Below, one piece after another: positions 8,160-16,646 of a stretch of 64,000 nucleotides of DNA; the first letter of the stretch is position 1; each line of letters opens with the position of its first letter. The notes below the pieces were generated by a model. It saw nothing but the letters and a program-made list of their open reading frames with translations. It ran no database searches and was not told where the DNA came from. This stretch comes from Streptomyces chattanoogensis (GTDB lineage Bacteria > Actinomycetota > Actinomycetes > Streptomycetales > Streptomycetaceae). The DNA is taken from the NCBI RefSeq assembly GCF_001294335.1, contig NZ_LGKG01000196.1, positions 62,001 through 126,000 on the forward strand. Reading direction: 5' to 3'. The translations under genes were made by a program, and so were the position numbers.

Positions 8160-8837
8160 CTACCAATAGGGCTCTTCCGGCTCCGCCAGCATCTCCCAGA
8201 TCAGGCACTCCGCAGCGGCCAGGGCCGCCAACTCCAGGCCCGTCCCGCCGGTGATCCGCGCCGCGTCCCCGGGCTCCAGGCGCTCCTCGCCGACCCGTAC
8301 GGAGCCCCGTACGACATGGACGTACGCCCGCGCGGCCTCGGGGACGGCGGTGCGTTCGCCGGCGGCGAGGCGGCGCAGATGGAGCAGGGCGCCGGCCCGG
8401 GGCAGCGCGTACGGGGTGCCGTCGGCGATGCCGCGGACCACCTCGTACGCCGGCTCGCCGCCGAAGGAGAGGGGGGCCAGCCACATCTGGACGAAGCGCA
8501 GCGGGGCGGAGCCGTCGTTGCGCTCGGTGTGCCGGACGCCACCGCCCGAGCTGAGCCGCTGGAGGTCGCCGGGCCGTACGGTGGTCTCGTGGCCGGCCGA
8601 GTCGCGGTGGGTCAGCTCGCCCTCGACGACCCAGGTCACGATCTCCGTATCGCGGTGCGGATGCTCGTCGAAGCCGGCGCCGGGTGCCAGGTGCTCCTCG
8701 TTGCAGGCGATCAGCGCGCCGAAGCGGAGGTTGCCGGGGTCGAAATGCGGCCCGAAGGAGAACGCATGGAAGGTCTCGATACCGGCGTCCGGGTCGCCGC
8801 CCCGATAGCGTTCAGCGCCTTTGCGCACATCGATCAT
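8160..8837 (-). CDS. Pirin family protein
   Basis: This is a 225-residue bicupin of the pirin family (non-haem metal protein, quercetinase-like or redox-regulatory). The N-terminal cupin has the metal motif HPHRDTEIVTWVVEGELTHRD. PGDLQRLSSGGGVRHTE and the arrangement FVQMWL are family hallmarks. ATG 8837 is chosen because it gives the usual pirin N-terminus (MIDVRKGAERYRG). TACGGT lies exactly six bases upstream with no RBS, so it is likely leaderless. The true activity cannot be told from sequence. Confidence 0.9.
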   Translation of the reverse strand: MIDVRKGAERYRGGDPDAGIETFHAFSFGPHFDPGNLRFGALIACNEEHLAPGAGFDEHPHRDTEIVTWVVEGELTHRDSAGHETTVRPGDLQRLSSGGGVRHTERNDGSAPLRFVQMWLAPLSFGGEPAYEVVRGIADGTPYALPRAGALLHLRRLAAGERTAVPEAARAYVHVVRGSVRVGEERLEPGDAARITGGTGLELAALAAAECLIWEMLAEPEEPYW

Positions 8838-8895
8838 GGCGCCACCGTAGCCCCGCCGCGCCACCCCCTCATCCCGATAGGGCAGGCTTGTCCCC

Positions 8896-10080
8896 GTGTC
8901 TGAACCCGCATCGCGCGACGCGCACCCGCACTCCGCGACCCTCCGCCGCCTGGAGAAGTCGTCCGGCAAACTGGCGGCCGCGGCCATCGCCCGCATGGAT
9001 GCCACGCTGCCGTGGTACCGCGCGATGCCACCGGAGAACCGCTCCTGGATCGGCCTGGTGGCACAGGCCGGTATCGCCGCTTTCACCGAATGGTTCCGGC
9101 ATCCGGAGACCCCGCAGGCGATCAGCACCGATGTCTTCGGCACGGCGCCGCGCGAGCTGACCCGGGCGATCACGCTGCGGCAGACCGTGGAGATGGTCCG
9201 CACCACGATCGAGGTCATGGAGGCGGCGATCGACGAGGTCGCGGCCCCGGGCGACGAGTCCGTACTGCGCGAGGCGCTGCTGGTGTACGCGCGGGAGATC
9301 GCGTTCGCCACCGCCCAGGTGTATGCCCAGGCCGCCGAGGCCCGGGGCGCGTGGGACGCCCGGCTGGAGTCGCTGGTCGTCAACGCGGTGCTGTCCGGCG
9401 AGGCCGACGAGGGAGCCGTGTCGCGGGCGGCGGCTCTCGGCTGGAACTCCCCCGAGCATGTGTGTGTGGTGCTCGGCACGGCGCCCGACGGGGACAGCGA
9501 GCTCACCGTCGAGGCGATCCGGCGAGCCGCGCGGGCGGCCAAGCTCCAGGTGCTGACCGGGGTGCTGGGCTCGCGCCTGGTGGTGATCGCCGGCGGTTCG
9601 GACAATCCGCTCAAGGCGGCGAAGGCACTGATCGGGCCGTATGCGGCGGGGCCCGTGGTGGCCGGGCCGGTGGTCTCGGACCTGCTGGCGGCGACGCGTT
9701 CCGCACAGGCCGCGGCGGCCGGACTGCGGGCCTGCGCGGCCTGGCCGGACGCCCCGCGGCCGGTGCTCGCGGACGATCTGCTGCCGGAGCGCGCGATGGC
9801 ATCCGACCCGGTCGCGCGGGACCAGCTGGTGGAGGAGATCTACAGACCGCTGGAGGAGGCGGGGTCGGCGCTGCTGGAGACGCTGAGCGTTTATCTGGAA
9901 CAGGCGAGCAGCCTGGAGGGCGCGGCGCGGATGTTGTTCGTCCACCCCAACACCGTGCGCTATCGGCTCCGACGTGTGACGGACGTCACCGGATGGTCAC
10001 CCTCCGATGTCCGTTCGGCGTTCACCCTGCGTATCGCGCTGATTCTGGGGCGTCTGGCTGACGGTGAGACGCAGCCCTAG
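8896..10080 (+). CDS. fasR: FasR, PucR-type transcriptional activator of fatty-acid synthesis genes
   Basis: This 394-residue regulator has an N-terminal ligand-binding-like region, a middle GGDEF-like PucR segment and a C-terminal PucR helix-turn-helix (VHPNTVRYRLRRVTDVTGW). It sits directly upstream of fabD in the same direction. In S. coelicolor the protein in that position is FasR (SCO2386), an activator of fabDHPF. Identity is based on position and domain type. GTG 8896 is used, with AGGCT seven bases upstream and no RBS. The gap to fabD is 89 bp and contains the likely target site. Confidence 0.85.
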   Translation: MSEPASRDAHPHSATLRRLEKSSGKLAAAAIARMDATLPWYRAMPPENRSWIGLVAQAGIAAFTEWFRHPETPQAISTDVFGTAPRELTRAITLRQTVEMVRTTIEVMEAAIDEVAAPGDESVLREALLVYAREIAFATAQVYAQAAEARGAWDARLESLVVNAVLSGEADEGAVSRAAALGWNSPEHVCVVLGTAPDGDSELTVEAIRRAARAAKLQVLTGVLGSRLVVIAGGSDNPLKAAKALIGPYAAGPVVAGPVVSDLLAATRSAQAAAAGLRACAAWPDAPRPVLADDLLPERAMASDPVARDQLVEEIYRPLEEAGSALLETLSVYLEQASSLEGAARMLFVHPNTVRYRLRRVTDVTGWSPSDVRSAFTLRIALILGRLADGETQP

Positions 10081-10084
10081 ACTT

Positions 10085-10101
10085 TTGTCCGACACCAACA
10101 A
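10085..10101. promoter_or_regulatory. Candidate FasR operator/promoter region of fabD
   Basis: TTGT-N9-ACAA (10085-10101) lies in the only non-coding stretch between fasR and fabD, about 70-85 bp before the fabD start. FasR is known in S. coelicolor to bind the fabD promoter. That this dyad is the site is inference. Confidence 0.4.
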
Positions 10102-10169
10102 TTCCCCCGATGGTTCTTCGTCCCTGTCCCCACGGGCGGGCGGGACCTCCCACAAGAGAGAGTGTGAGG

Positions 10170-11126
10170 GTGCTCGTACTCGTCGCTCCCGGCCAAGGCG
10201 CTCAGACGCCCGGCTTTCTGACCCCCTGGCTCGACCTCCCCGGTGTCGAGGACCGGCTCCGTGAGTGGTCCGCCGCCATCGATCTGGACCTGGTCCACTA
10301 CGGCACGAAGGCCGACGCGGAGGAGATCCGCGACACCGCGGTGGCACAGCCGCTGCTGGTGGCCTCGGCACTGATCTCCGCCCGGCAGCTTTTCGCCACC
10401 GGCGAGGACGTCTCCCGCCAGGTCGGCGCCACCGCCGGGCACAGCGTCGGCGAGCTGGCCGCCGCCGCGCTGGCCGGCACCCTGACCGACGGCGCCGCGA
10501 TGGAGCTGGTGCGCCGCCGCGGGCAGGCGATGGCCGACGCCGCCGCCGTCACCGAAACCGGTATGGCGGCCCTCCTGGGCGGCGACGAGTCCGTCGTCCT
10601 GCCGCATCTCGAGCAGCTGGGTCTGACGGCGGCGAACGTGAACGGCGCCGGGCAGATCGTCGCCGCGGGCACCGCCGAGCAGATCGCCGCGCTGGCCGAG
10701 AACAAGCCGGAGGGCACCCGTCGGGTCGTCCCGCTGAAGGTGGCCGGTGCGTTCCATACTCACCACATGTCGCCCGCCGTTTCGGCCCTCGAGGCCGCGG
10801 TCGCCGAGCTGTCGGCCACCGACCCGCACACCGCTTATGTCTCCAACAAGGACGGCCAGGTGGTGAGTTCCGGCCAGGAGCTGGTGCAGCGGCTGGTGGG
10901 CCAGGTGGCCAATCCGGTGCGCTGGGACCGGTGCATGGAGACCTTCAAGGAGCTCGGCGTCACCGCGATCATCGAGGCGGCTCCCGGCGGCACCCTGGTC
11001 GGTCTGGCCAAGCGCGCGCTGCCCGGTGTGCAGACCCTTGCGCTCAAGACCCCGGAGGACCTCGACGCGGCCCGCACGCTGATCGCCGAGCACTCTTCTC
11101 CCGCAGCCGACCTCGCGGCCGAATAA
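10170..11126 (+). CDS. fabD: Malonyl-CoA:ACP malonyltransferase
   Basis: FabD loads malonate from malonyl-CoA onto acyl carrier protein for fatty-acid and some polyketide synthesis. The 318 residues show the start motif APGQGAQ, the nucleophile Ser92 in GHSVGE, and the catalytic-His motif GAFHTHHM. GTG 10170 is preferred because it begins VLVLVAPGQGAQ as in relatives. GTG 10164 and ATG 10110 are in frame too; AAGAGAG (10154-10160) is the probable RBS. First gene of fabD-fabH-acpP-fabF; 14 bp separate it from fabH. Confidence 0.95.
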   Translation: MLVLVAPGQGAQTPGFLTPWLDLPGVEDRLREWSAAIDLDLVHYGTKADAEEIRDTAVAQPLLVASALISARQLFATGEDVSRQVGATAGHSVGELAAAALAGTLTDGAAMELVRRRGQAMADAAAVTETGMAALLGGDESVVLPHLEQLGLTAANVNGAGQIVAAGTAEQIAALAENKPEGTRRVVPLKVAGAFHTHHMSPAVSALEAAVAELSATDPHTAYVSNKDGQVVSSGQELVQRLVGQVANPVRWDRCMETFKELGVTAIIEAAPGGTLVGLAKRALPGVQTLALKTPEDLDAARTLIAEHSSPAADLAAE

Positions 11127-11140
11127 GGAGACCCAAGAGC

Positions 11141-12187
11141 ATGACCTCGAAGATCAAGCCGGCGCAGGGCGCCCCGTACGCGCGGATCATGGGTGTCGGC
11201 GGCTACCGTCCGACCCGTGTCGTGCCGAACGAGGAGATCCTCAAGCACATCGACTCGTCGGACGAATGGATCCGTTCGCGCTCGGGCATCGCCACCCGCC
11301 ACTGGGCGGGCCCGGACGAGACCGTCGCGATGATGTCGGTGGAGGCCGCCGGCAAGGCGATCGCCGATGCGGGTCTGACGCCGGAGCAGATCGGTGCCGT
11401 CATCGTCTCGACCGTCTCGCACTTCAAGCAGACCCCGGCGATCGCGACCGAGATCGCGCACCGCATCGGTGCGGGCAAGCCGGCCGCCTTCGACATCTCG
11501 GCGGGCTGTGCGGGCTTCGGCTACGGACTGACCCTCGCCAGGGGCATGGTGACCGACGGCTCCGCGGAGTACGTCCTGGTCATCGGCGTCGAGCGGCTCT
11601 CGGACCTGACCGACCTGGAGGACCGCGCGACGGCGTTCCTCTTCGGTGACGGCGCGGGCGCGGTGATCGTCGGCCCCGCCAAGGAGCCCGCGATCGGCCC
11701 GACGGTCTGGGGCTCGGAGGGCGACAAGTCCGAGACCATCAAGCAGACCCTCGCCTGGGACGTGTACCGGACCACTCCGGTGCCCGGCGGCGACGGCCCC
11801 GAGGAGCGCACCGCTCCCGAGGCCGTCCGGTACCCCGCCATCACTCAGGAAGGCCAAGCGGTCTTCCGGTGGGCGGTGTTCGAGATGGCGAAGGTCGCCC
11901 AGCAGGCGCTGGACGCGGCCGGAGTCAGCCCGGACGACCTGGACGTCTTCATTCCGCACCAGGCCAATATGCGGATCATCGATTCGATGGTGAAGACCCT
12001 GAAGCTGCCGGAGAGCGTGACGGTCGCCCGCGATGTGGAGACCACCGGCAACACCTCGGCCGCCTCGATTCCGCTCGCAATGGAGCGGCTGCTGGCGACC
12101 GGACAGGCCAAGAGCGGGGACACCGCGCTGGTCATCGGCTTCGGGGCGGGTCTCGTCTACGCCGCGACGGTCGTTACCCTCCCCTAG
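11141..12187 (+). CDS. fabH: Beta-ketoacyl-ACP synthase III
   Basis: FabH condenses an acyl-CoA primer with malonyl-ACP to start fatty-acid synthesis; in Streptomyces it accepts branched primers. The 348 residues carry the full triad Cys123 (ISAGCAGF), His273 (FIPHQANMRI) and Asn304 (TTGNTSAAS), and the C-terminal GFGAGLVYAA. The fabD stop codon overlaps its RBS (TAAGGAG). Length is typical. It is followed by a 130-bp gap before acpP. Confidence 0.96.
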   Translation: MTSKIKPAQGAPYARIMGVGGYRPTRVVPNEEILKHIDSSDEWIRSRSGIATRHWAGPDETVAMMSVEAAGKAIADAGLTPEQIGAVIVSTVSHFKQTPAIATEIAHRIGAGKPAAFDISAGCAGFGYGLTLARGMVTDGSAEYVLVIGVERLSDLTDLEDRATAFLFGDGAGAVIVGPAKEPAIGPTVWGSEGDKSETIKQTLAWDVYRTTPVPGGDGPEERTAPEAVRYPAITQEGQAVFRWAVFEMAKVAQQALDAAGVSPDDLDVFIPHQANMRIIDSMVKTLKLPESVTVARDVETTGNTSAASIPLAMERLLATGQAKSGDTALVIGFGAGLVYAATVVTLP

Positions 12188-12250
12188 GCAAGATCTGCGC
12201 AGCACCGCATGGATTCGTAAGTGTCGGCCGCTGCACAGAGCTTCACCGCT

Positions 12251-12292
12251 TCACCGTAAATAACGCAGTAACTGCAGTGAATACCGCAGTTC
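12251..12292. repeat. GCAGT repeats in the fabH-acpP gap
   Basis: The A+T-richer part of this 130-bp gap (12188-12317) contains CGCAGT, ACTGCAGT (a palindrome) and CCGCAGT in close succession. It may hold an internal promoter or processing site that boosts acpP; I cannot assign boxes. Confidence 0.3.
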
Positions 12293-12317
12293 CCTAAATG
12301 ACCGAAGGAGCGCCGCC

Positions 12318-12566
12318 ATGGCCGCCACCCAGGAAGAGATCGTCAAGGGTCTCGCCGAGATCGTGAACGAGATCGCCGGGATCCCCGTCGAGGACGTCAA
12401 GCTGGACAAGTCCTTCACCGACGACCTGGATGTCGACTCGCTGTCCATGGTCGAGGTCGTCGTCGCCGCCGAAGAGCGCTTCGACGTGAAGATCCCCGAC
12501 GAGGACGTCAAGAACCTCAAGACCGTCGGCGACGCGTCCGACTACATCCTCAAGCACCAGGGCTGA
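12318..12566 (+). CDS. acpP: Acyl carrier protein
   Basis: This is the 82-residue, acidic type II ACP. Ser41 in DVDSLSM is the 4'-phosphopantetheine attachment site. The four-helix pattern and length are standard. RBS GAAGGAG is seven bases from ATG. It lies within the fab operon between fabH and fabF and carries the growing acyl chain between their products. Confidence 0.97.
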   Translation: MAATQEEIVKGLAEIVNEIAGIPVEDVKLDKSFTDDLDVDSLSMVEVVVAAEERFDVKIPDEDVKNLKTVGDASDYILKHQG

Positions 12567-12661
12567 TCCAGCTCCCGGAGCTGATCCGGCTCCGGCGCAT
12601 GTCGCCACCTGGCGGTGGCGCCGTCGATTCAGACCCCTCTAACCGTGGAGAAAGAATTCCA

Positions 12662-13924
12662 GTGAACTCGACCCATCACACTGTGGTCGTCACCGGTATC
12701 GGCGCAACCACACCGCTGGGTGGCGACGCAGCCTCGACCTGGGAGGCAATGCTCGCCGGCCGCTCCGGCATCAGCCTCCTGGAGCAGGAGTGGGCCGCCG
12801 ACCTTCCGGTGCGTATCGCCGGACAGATCGCCGTCGAGCCGACGGAGATCATCCCCCGTCCGCAGGCCCGCAAGCTGGACCGCTCGGCGCAGTTCGCCCT
12901 GGTCGCGGCGTACGAGGCCTGGAAGGACGCGGGCTTCACGGGCAAGGCGGGCGATGAGCAGGCCGTGGACCCGGACCGTCTCGGTGCGGTCATCGCCTCC
13001 GGTATCGGCGGCGTGACGACCCTGCTCGACCAGTACGACGTGCTCAAGGAGAAGGGCGTACGCCGCGTCTCCCCGCACACCGTGCCGATGCTGATGCCCA
13101 ACTCCCCCTCGGCCAACGTCGGCATCGAGCTGAACGCCCGCGCCGGTGTGCACACGCCCGTCTCGGCGTGCGCTTCGGGCGCGGAGGCCATCGGCTACGC
13201 GATCGAGATGATCCGTACGGGCCGTGCGGACGTCGTGGTCGCGGGCGGCACGGAGGCGGCCATCCACCCGCTGCCGATCGTCGCGTTCGGCAACATGATG
13301 GCGATGTCCAAGAACAACGACGACCCGCAGGGCGCCTCCCGCCCCTACGACGTCGACCGCAACGGCTTTGTGCTCGGCGAGGGCGCGGGCGTGATCGTCC
13401 TGGAGTCCGAGGAGCACGCCAAGGCCCGCGGCGCCAAGATCTACGCGGAGGCCGTCGGCCAGGGCATCTCGGCCGACGCCCACCACATCACGCAGCCCGA
13501 GCCGTCCGGCACCGGCATCGCGCAGGCCGTGCAGAACCTCCTGGACAACACGGGCCTCAAGCCCTCCGAGATCATGCACGCCAACGCGCACGCCACGTCG
13601 ACCCCGCAGGGCGACATCGGCGAGATCAGGGCGCTGCGCAAGGTGCTCGGCGACGACCTCGACCACATCGCGATCTCCGCGACGAAGTCGATGACCGGTC
13701 ACCTCCTGGGCGGCGCGGGCGGCGTGGAGACCGTGGCCACGGTCCTCGCCCTGAAGAACCGCATCGCCCCGCCGACGATCAACATCGACAACCTCGACCC
13801 CGAGGCCAACGCCGACATCGTGCGCGGCGAGCCCCGCCCGCTGCCCGAGGGCACCATCGCGGCGCTGAACGACTCGTTCGGCTTCGGCGGCCACAACGTG
13901 GTGCTGGCCTTCCGTACGGTCTGA
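12662..13924 (+). CDS. fabF: Beta-ketoacyl-ACP synthase II
   Basis: FabF extends acyl-ACP by condensation with malonyl-ACP. The 420 residues show the Cys-His-His triad: Cys170 (SACASG), His310 (NAHATST) and His347 (MTGHLLGG). GTG 12662 with RBS GTGGAGAAAG gives the usual N-terminus; an upstream ATG at 12599 adds non-conserved residues. It is the last gene of the operon and ends just before a very strong hairpin. Confidence 0.96.
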   Translation: MNSTHHTVVVTGIGATTPLGGDAASTWEAMLAGRSGISLLEQEWAADLPVRIAGQIAVEPTEIIPRPQARKLDRSAQFALVAAYEAWKDAGFTGKAGDEQAVDPDRLGAVIASGIGGVTTLLDQYDVLKEKGVRRVSPHTVPMLMPNSPSANVGIELNARAGVHTPVSACASGAEAIGYAIEMIRTGRADVVVAGGTEAAIHPLPIVAFGNMMAMSKNNDDPQGASRPYDVDRNGFVLGEGAGVIVLESEEHAKARGAKIYAEAVGQGISADAHHITQPEPSGTGIAQAVQNLLDNTGLKPSEIMHANAHATSTPQGDIGEIRALRKVLGDDLDHIAISATKSMTGHLLGGAGGVETVATVLALKNRIAPPTINIDNLDPEANADIVRGEPRPLPEGTIAALNDSFGFGGHNVVLAFRTV

Positions 13925-13935
13925 CACCCGCCCGG

Positions 13936-13984
13936 CATGCGCCGAGGGCCCGCCCGGTGACTCCGGGCGGGCCCTCGGCGCATG
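13936..13984. terminator. Bidirectional terminator: perfect 22-bp stem
   Basis: CATGCGCCGAGGGCCCGCCCGG-type arms at 13936-13957 and 13963-13984 are exact reverse complements with a 5-base loop. It lies between convergent fabF and the DUF3145 gene and should end both transcripts. Confidence 0.9.
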
Positions 13985-13994
13985 TTCCGGCTCC

Positions 13995-14489
13995 TCAGAC
14001 CACCTGGTGCAGCCAGCGCACCGGGGCGCCCTCGCCCGCGTACCGGAACGGCTCCAGCTCGTCGTCCCAGGGCTTGCCGAGGAGCTTGGCGACCTCGGCG
14101 GACAGGTCCGTCTCGCCACGCGCGGAGCGGGCGACCGCGGCGCGCAGCCGGTCCTCGGGGATGAGGATGTCGCCGTGGATGCCCGTGACGGCGTGGAAGA
14201 TGCCCAGTTCGGGGGTGGAGCTGTAGCGCTCGCCCTCGGCGGTGGCGCAGGGCTCGGCGGTCACCTCGAAGCGCAGCAGATGCCAGCCGCGCAGCGCGGA
14301 GGCCAGCTTGGACGCCGTGCCCGCCTGGCCCTGCCAGGAGAATTCGGCTCTCCAGGTGCCCGGGGACGCCGGCTGGCGGATCCAGTCGAGGTTGACGCGC
14401 ACACCGAGGACGCCCGCCACGGCCCATTCGACATGCGGGCACAGCGCGCGCGGAGCGGAGTGGACGTACAGAACTCCACGTGTCGTCAC
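13995..14489 (-). CDS. DUF3145 family protein
   Basis: This 164-residue actinobacterial protein of unknown function is characteristically found next to fabF. The conserved N-terminus is MTTRGVLYVHSAPRALCPHVEWA, and there is a WQGQAGT segment. No signal peptide or catalytic motif is evident. The start is a GTG at 14489 with GGAGGT four bases upstream. It converges with the fab operon and shares its terminator. Confidence 0.88.
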   Translation of the reverse strand: MTTRGVLYVHSAPRALCPHVEWAVAGVLGVRVNLDWIRQPASPGTWRAEFSWQGQAGTASKLASALRGWHLLRFEVTAEPCATAEGERYSSTPELGIFHAVTGIHGDILIPEDRLRAAVARSARGETDLSAEVAKLLGKPWDDELEPFRYAGEGAPVRWLHQVV

Positions 14490-14812
14490 CGGGACCTCCA
14501 GTGCGGTTCGAGGTTCGCCTTCCCCAGCGGCCTCGTGCCCGTTCCGGTTGCGGCCGGGACAGCTGACATTCTGCCCCAGTGATCACTTCGGCACCAGCAT
14601 GCGAGGTGACCTACAGTAAACACCATTAGCCGTAATTTGCCGCAAAAGGGACAGGAAATGACGTGATGTAATTTATCTGTGCCGACTGCACGTGCCACTT
14701 TGCGTCACCGCCCGGCAGGCACGGGGCAAAGCTACCGCGCGGTGCCGGGCGAGGGGGTGACGTACCGTCGGTACCCGAAGAGATATCACTCGCACGCCGG
14801 AGGGGACAGGGG
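14490..14812. other. 323-bp intergenic region with an A+T-rich promoter zone and a foldable leader
   Basis: No convincing gene is present. The left part is the DUF3145 upstream region. There is a perfect palindrome AGTGATCACT at 14578-14587 and an A+T-rich block at about 14608-14680 likely to hold promoters for one or both flanking genes. The right part (14689-14774) is the structured segment listed separately. GGAGGGG at 14799-14805 is the RBS of the next gene. Confidence 0.6.
14689..14774 (+). promoter_or_regulatory. Candidate structured RNA leader (possible riboswitch or cis-regulatory element)
   Basis: The leader can form GTCACC (14704-14709) with GGTGAC (14756-14761) stacked on GCCCGGCA (14710-14717) with TGCCGGGC (14743-14750), giving 14 base pairs with a 5-base bulge. 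CTTTGC (14698-14703), directly before the stem, is complementary to GCAAAG (14726-14731) in its loop, allowing a pseudoknot. A second hairpin, GTACCG-T-CGGTAC (14762-14774), follows. I cannot match it to a known riboswitch class. Confidence 0.45.
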
Positions 14813-15730
14813 ATGACGCACATTGATCGGCCCTTTCGCCCCCGGCGTCACCGGTCCGCCGGTCCCGTCACCCGTGCCGCGGCCGCCGTCTGCGCCCTGG
14901 TGATCCCCCTTGCCGGCTGCGGTGGCGGCTCCGCCGGACCGCACCCCGGCCCGTCCACCAAACGCCCGGCCGCGAAGGCGGGACCCGTCTGGCGCACGGA
15001 TCCCGGGTCCATCGCGGCACTCGGCGACTCCATCACCGTCGGATTCGACGCCTGTACGGTGCTCTCCGACTGCCCCGAGGTCTCCTGGGCCACCGGCACC
15101 GACCCCAAGGTCGACAGCCTGGCCCGGCGGCTGGTGCGGAACCCCGTCACGCACAGCTGGAACCACGCCAGGACCGGCGCCCTGATGAGCGAGCTGCCCG
15201 ACCAGATCGCCGCGGCCGCGCGCCACCGGCCCGAGCTGGTCACGATCCTGATCGGCGCCAATGACGCCTGCCGCAGCGACGTTCGGGCGATGACCCCCAC
15301 CCGCACCTTCCGCGCCGACTTCGAACGCGCGCTGAAGAAGCTGCGGCGCGTCCTGCCGCGCACTCAGGTGTATGTCGCCGCGGTGCCGGATCTGCTGCGG
15401 CTGTGGTCGGAGGGGCGCAAGAACCAGCTGGGCAAGCAGGTGTGGAAGCTGGGGATCTGCGGATCGATGCTGCGCGATCCGGACGATCTGACGCGGTCGG
15501 CGGAACGGCGGCGCGAGAAGGTGCGGGACCGGGTCATGGCCTACAACCGGGCGCTGGCGCGGGTGTGCCGCAAGGACGCGCTGTGCCGCTTCGACGGGTC
15601 GGTCTTCGACTACCGCTTCACGGACCGTCAGCTGAGTACCTGGGACTGGTTCCACCCGGGCATGCGCGGACAGCGGGAGCTGGCGGAGCTGGCGTTCCGG
15701 ACCATCACCCGGGTGGAATCCCGTAGGTGA
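14813..15730 (+). CDS. Lipoprotein SGNH/GDSL-family hydrolase
   Basis: This is a 305-residue secreted lipoprotein. The signal peptide ends in the lipobox LAGC with lipidated Cys36. SGNH blocks are visible: Ser73 in LGDSITVG (block I), GANDACR (block III) and DWFHPGMRG (Asp and His, block V). Such enzymes are esterases or lipases, or deacylate envelope glycans. ATG 14813 has RBS GGAGGGG seven bases upstream. A strongly foldable leader precedes it, suggesting post-transcriptional control. The substrate is unknown. Confidence 0.88.
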   Translation: MTHIDRPFRPRRHRSAGPVTRAAAAVCALVIPLAGCGGGSAGPHPGPSTKRPAAKAGPVWRTDPGSIAALGDSITVGFDACTVLSDCPEVSWATGTDPKVDSLARRLVRNPVTHSWNHARTGALMSELPDQIAAAARHRPELVTILIGANDACRSDVRAMTPTRTFRADFERALKKLRRVLPRTQVYVAAVPDLLRLWSEGRKNQLGKQVWKLGICGSMLRDPDDLTRSAERRREKVRDRVMAYNRALARVCRKDALCRFDGSVFDYRFTDRQLSTWDWFHPGMRGQRELAELAFRTITRVESRR

Positions 15731-15780
15731 CGAACCCTTGACGATCCCTTACCTCCGGGACGGAAACCCCTAAGGGTTCG
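15731..15780 (+). terminator. Inverted repeat after the SGNH gene
   Basis: CGAACCCTT (15731-15739) and AAGGGTTCG (15772-15780) are exact 9-bp complements starting right after the stop codon. A nested TCCC/GGGA pair sits in the 32-base loop. It is probably a terminator; because it lies upstream of the next gene it could instead be an operator. Confidence 0.45.
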
Positions 15781-15877
15781 GGGACGTGAGGTCATCCCGA
15801 ATGGTGATGCGGGCGGGTGCGCGGGGCGGAACGATGGAGCCGAAAGATTCACTTGACCGCCTCAGGAGATATTCGCC

Positions 15878-16603
15878 ATGGTCCGGCCGCCCGCGTCCCC
15901 CCGCGCCCTTCCCCTCGTTCTGTCCGGCGCCGTACTGGCCGTGGGCGGGTTGTCCCTGACGGCCTGTTCGCTGGCCTACGGTCCGACGGAGACGGCGCAG
16001 CGTACGTACGCGGTCGACGGCAAGGTCACGGCCGTGTCGGCGACCACCCACGGCGGGGACATCGAGATCGTGCCGACAGCGGCCGGCGGCAAGGTCAAGG
16101 TGACGGAGAAGTACGAGTACAACGACGAGAAGCCGGCTCCCTCGCACTCGGTCAAGAACGGGCGGCTCACCCTCGAGGCCGAGGACTGCTCGGGCTCCGG
16201 GCAGCGGTGCATGGTGGGCTACCGGGTGCTGGTGCCGCGTAACACCTCGGTCGATCTGCACACCAGCGGCGGGGACATCACGGTGCGCGGCACCTCCGGC
16301 GCGATCTCCGCGGAGACCAGCGGCGGGGATGTCACCGTCGCGGACTCCACCGCGCGCACGGCGCAGGTGAAGACCAGCGGCGGGGATGTCGACGTCACCC
16401 TGGCCGCGGCGCCTGACGAGGTGTCGGGGCGGACCAGCGGAGGCAATGTCACCATCCGTGTGCCGAAGGGTTCCTACGCCGTGGACGCCTCGACCAGCGG
16501 CGGCACCCGCAAGGTCTCGGTGCCCACGGACGGCGGCTCCGCGCACAAGATCTCGGCGAAGACGAGCGGTGGGGATGTGACGGTGGAGTCCGCGTCGTCC
16601 TGA
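15878..16603 (+). CDS. DUF4097-family beta-strand repeat lipoprotein
   Basis: This 241-residue exported lipoprotein has lipobox LTAC with Cys30. From about residue 50 it consists of short beta-repeats marked by TSGGD or TSGGN: at least five copies from HTSGGDITV to KTSGGDVTV. This fits the DUF4097 right-handed beta-helix-like fold, often linked to anti-sigma or envelope-stress systems. RBS CAGGAG precedes ATG 15878. It converges with the GH3 gene. A surface adhesive or structural role is likely, but not proven. Confidence 0.82.
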   Translation: MVRPPASPRALPLVLSGAVLAVGGLSLTACSLAYGPTETAQRTYAVDGKVTAVSATTHGGDIEIVPTAAGGKVKVTEKYEYNDEKPAPSHSVKNGRLTLEAEDCSGSGQRCMVGYRVLVPRNTSVDLHTSGGDITVRGTSGAISAETSGGDVTVADSTARTAQVKTSGGDVDVTLAAAPDEVSGRTSGGNVTIRVPKGSYAVDASTSGGTRKVSVPTDGGSAHKISAKTSGGDVTVESASS

Positions 16604-16646
16604 GGGGCGGCGCGGCCGTCCGGCCGTCGGGCGGTCGCCTCCGCGG

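Noticed and set aside
14486..14698. Possible 70-residue protein on the minus strand upstream of the DUF3145 gene
   Set aside because: It contains a CPFCGK piece, but there is no RBS, and it overlaps the A+T-rich promoter zone.
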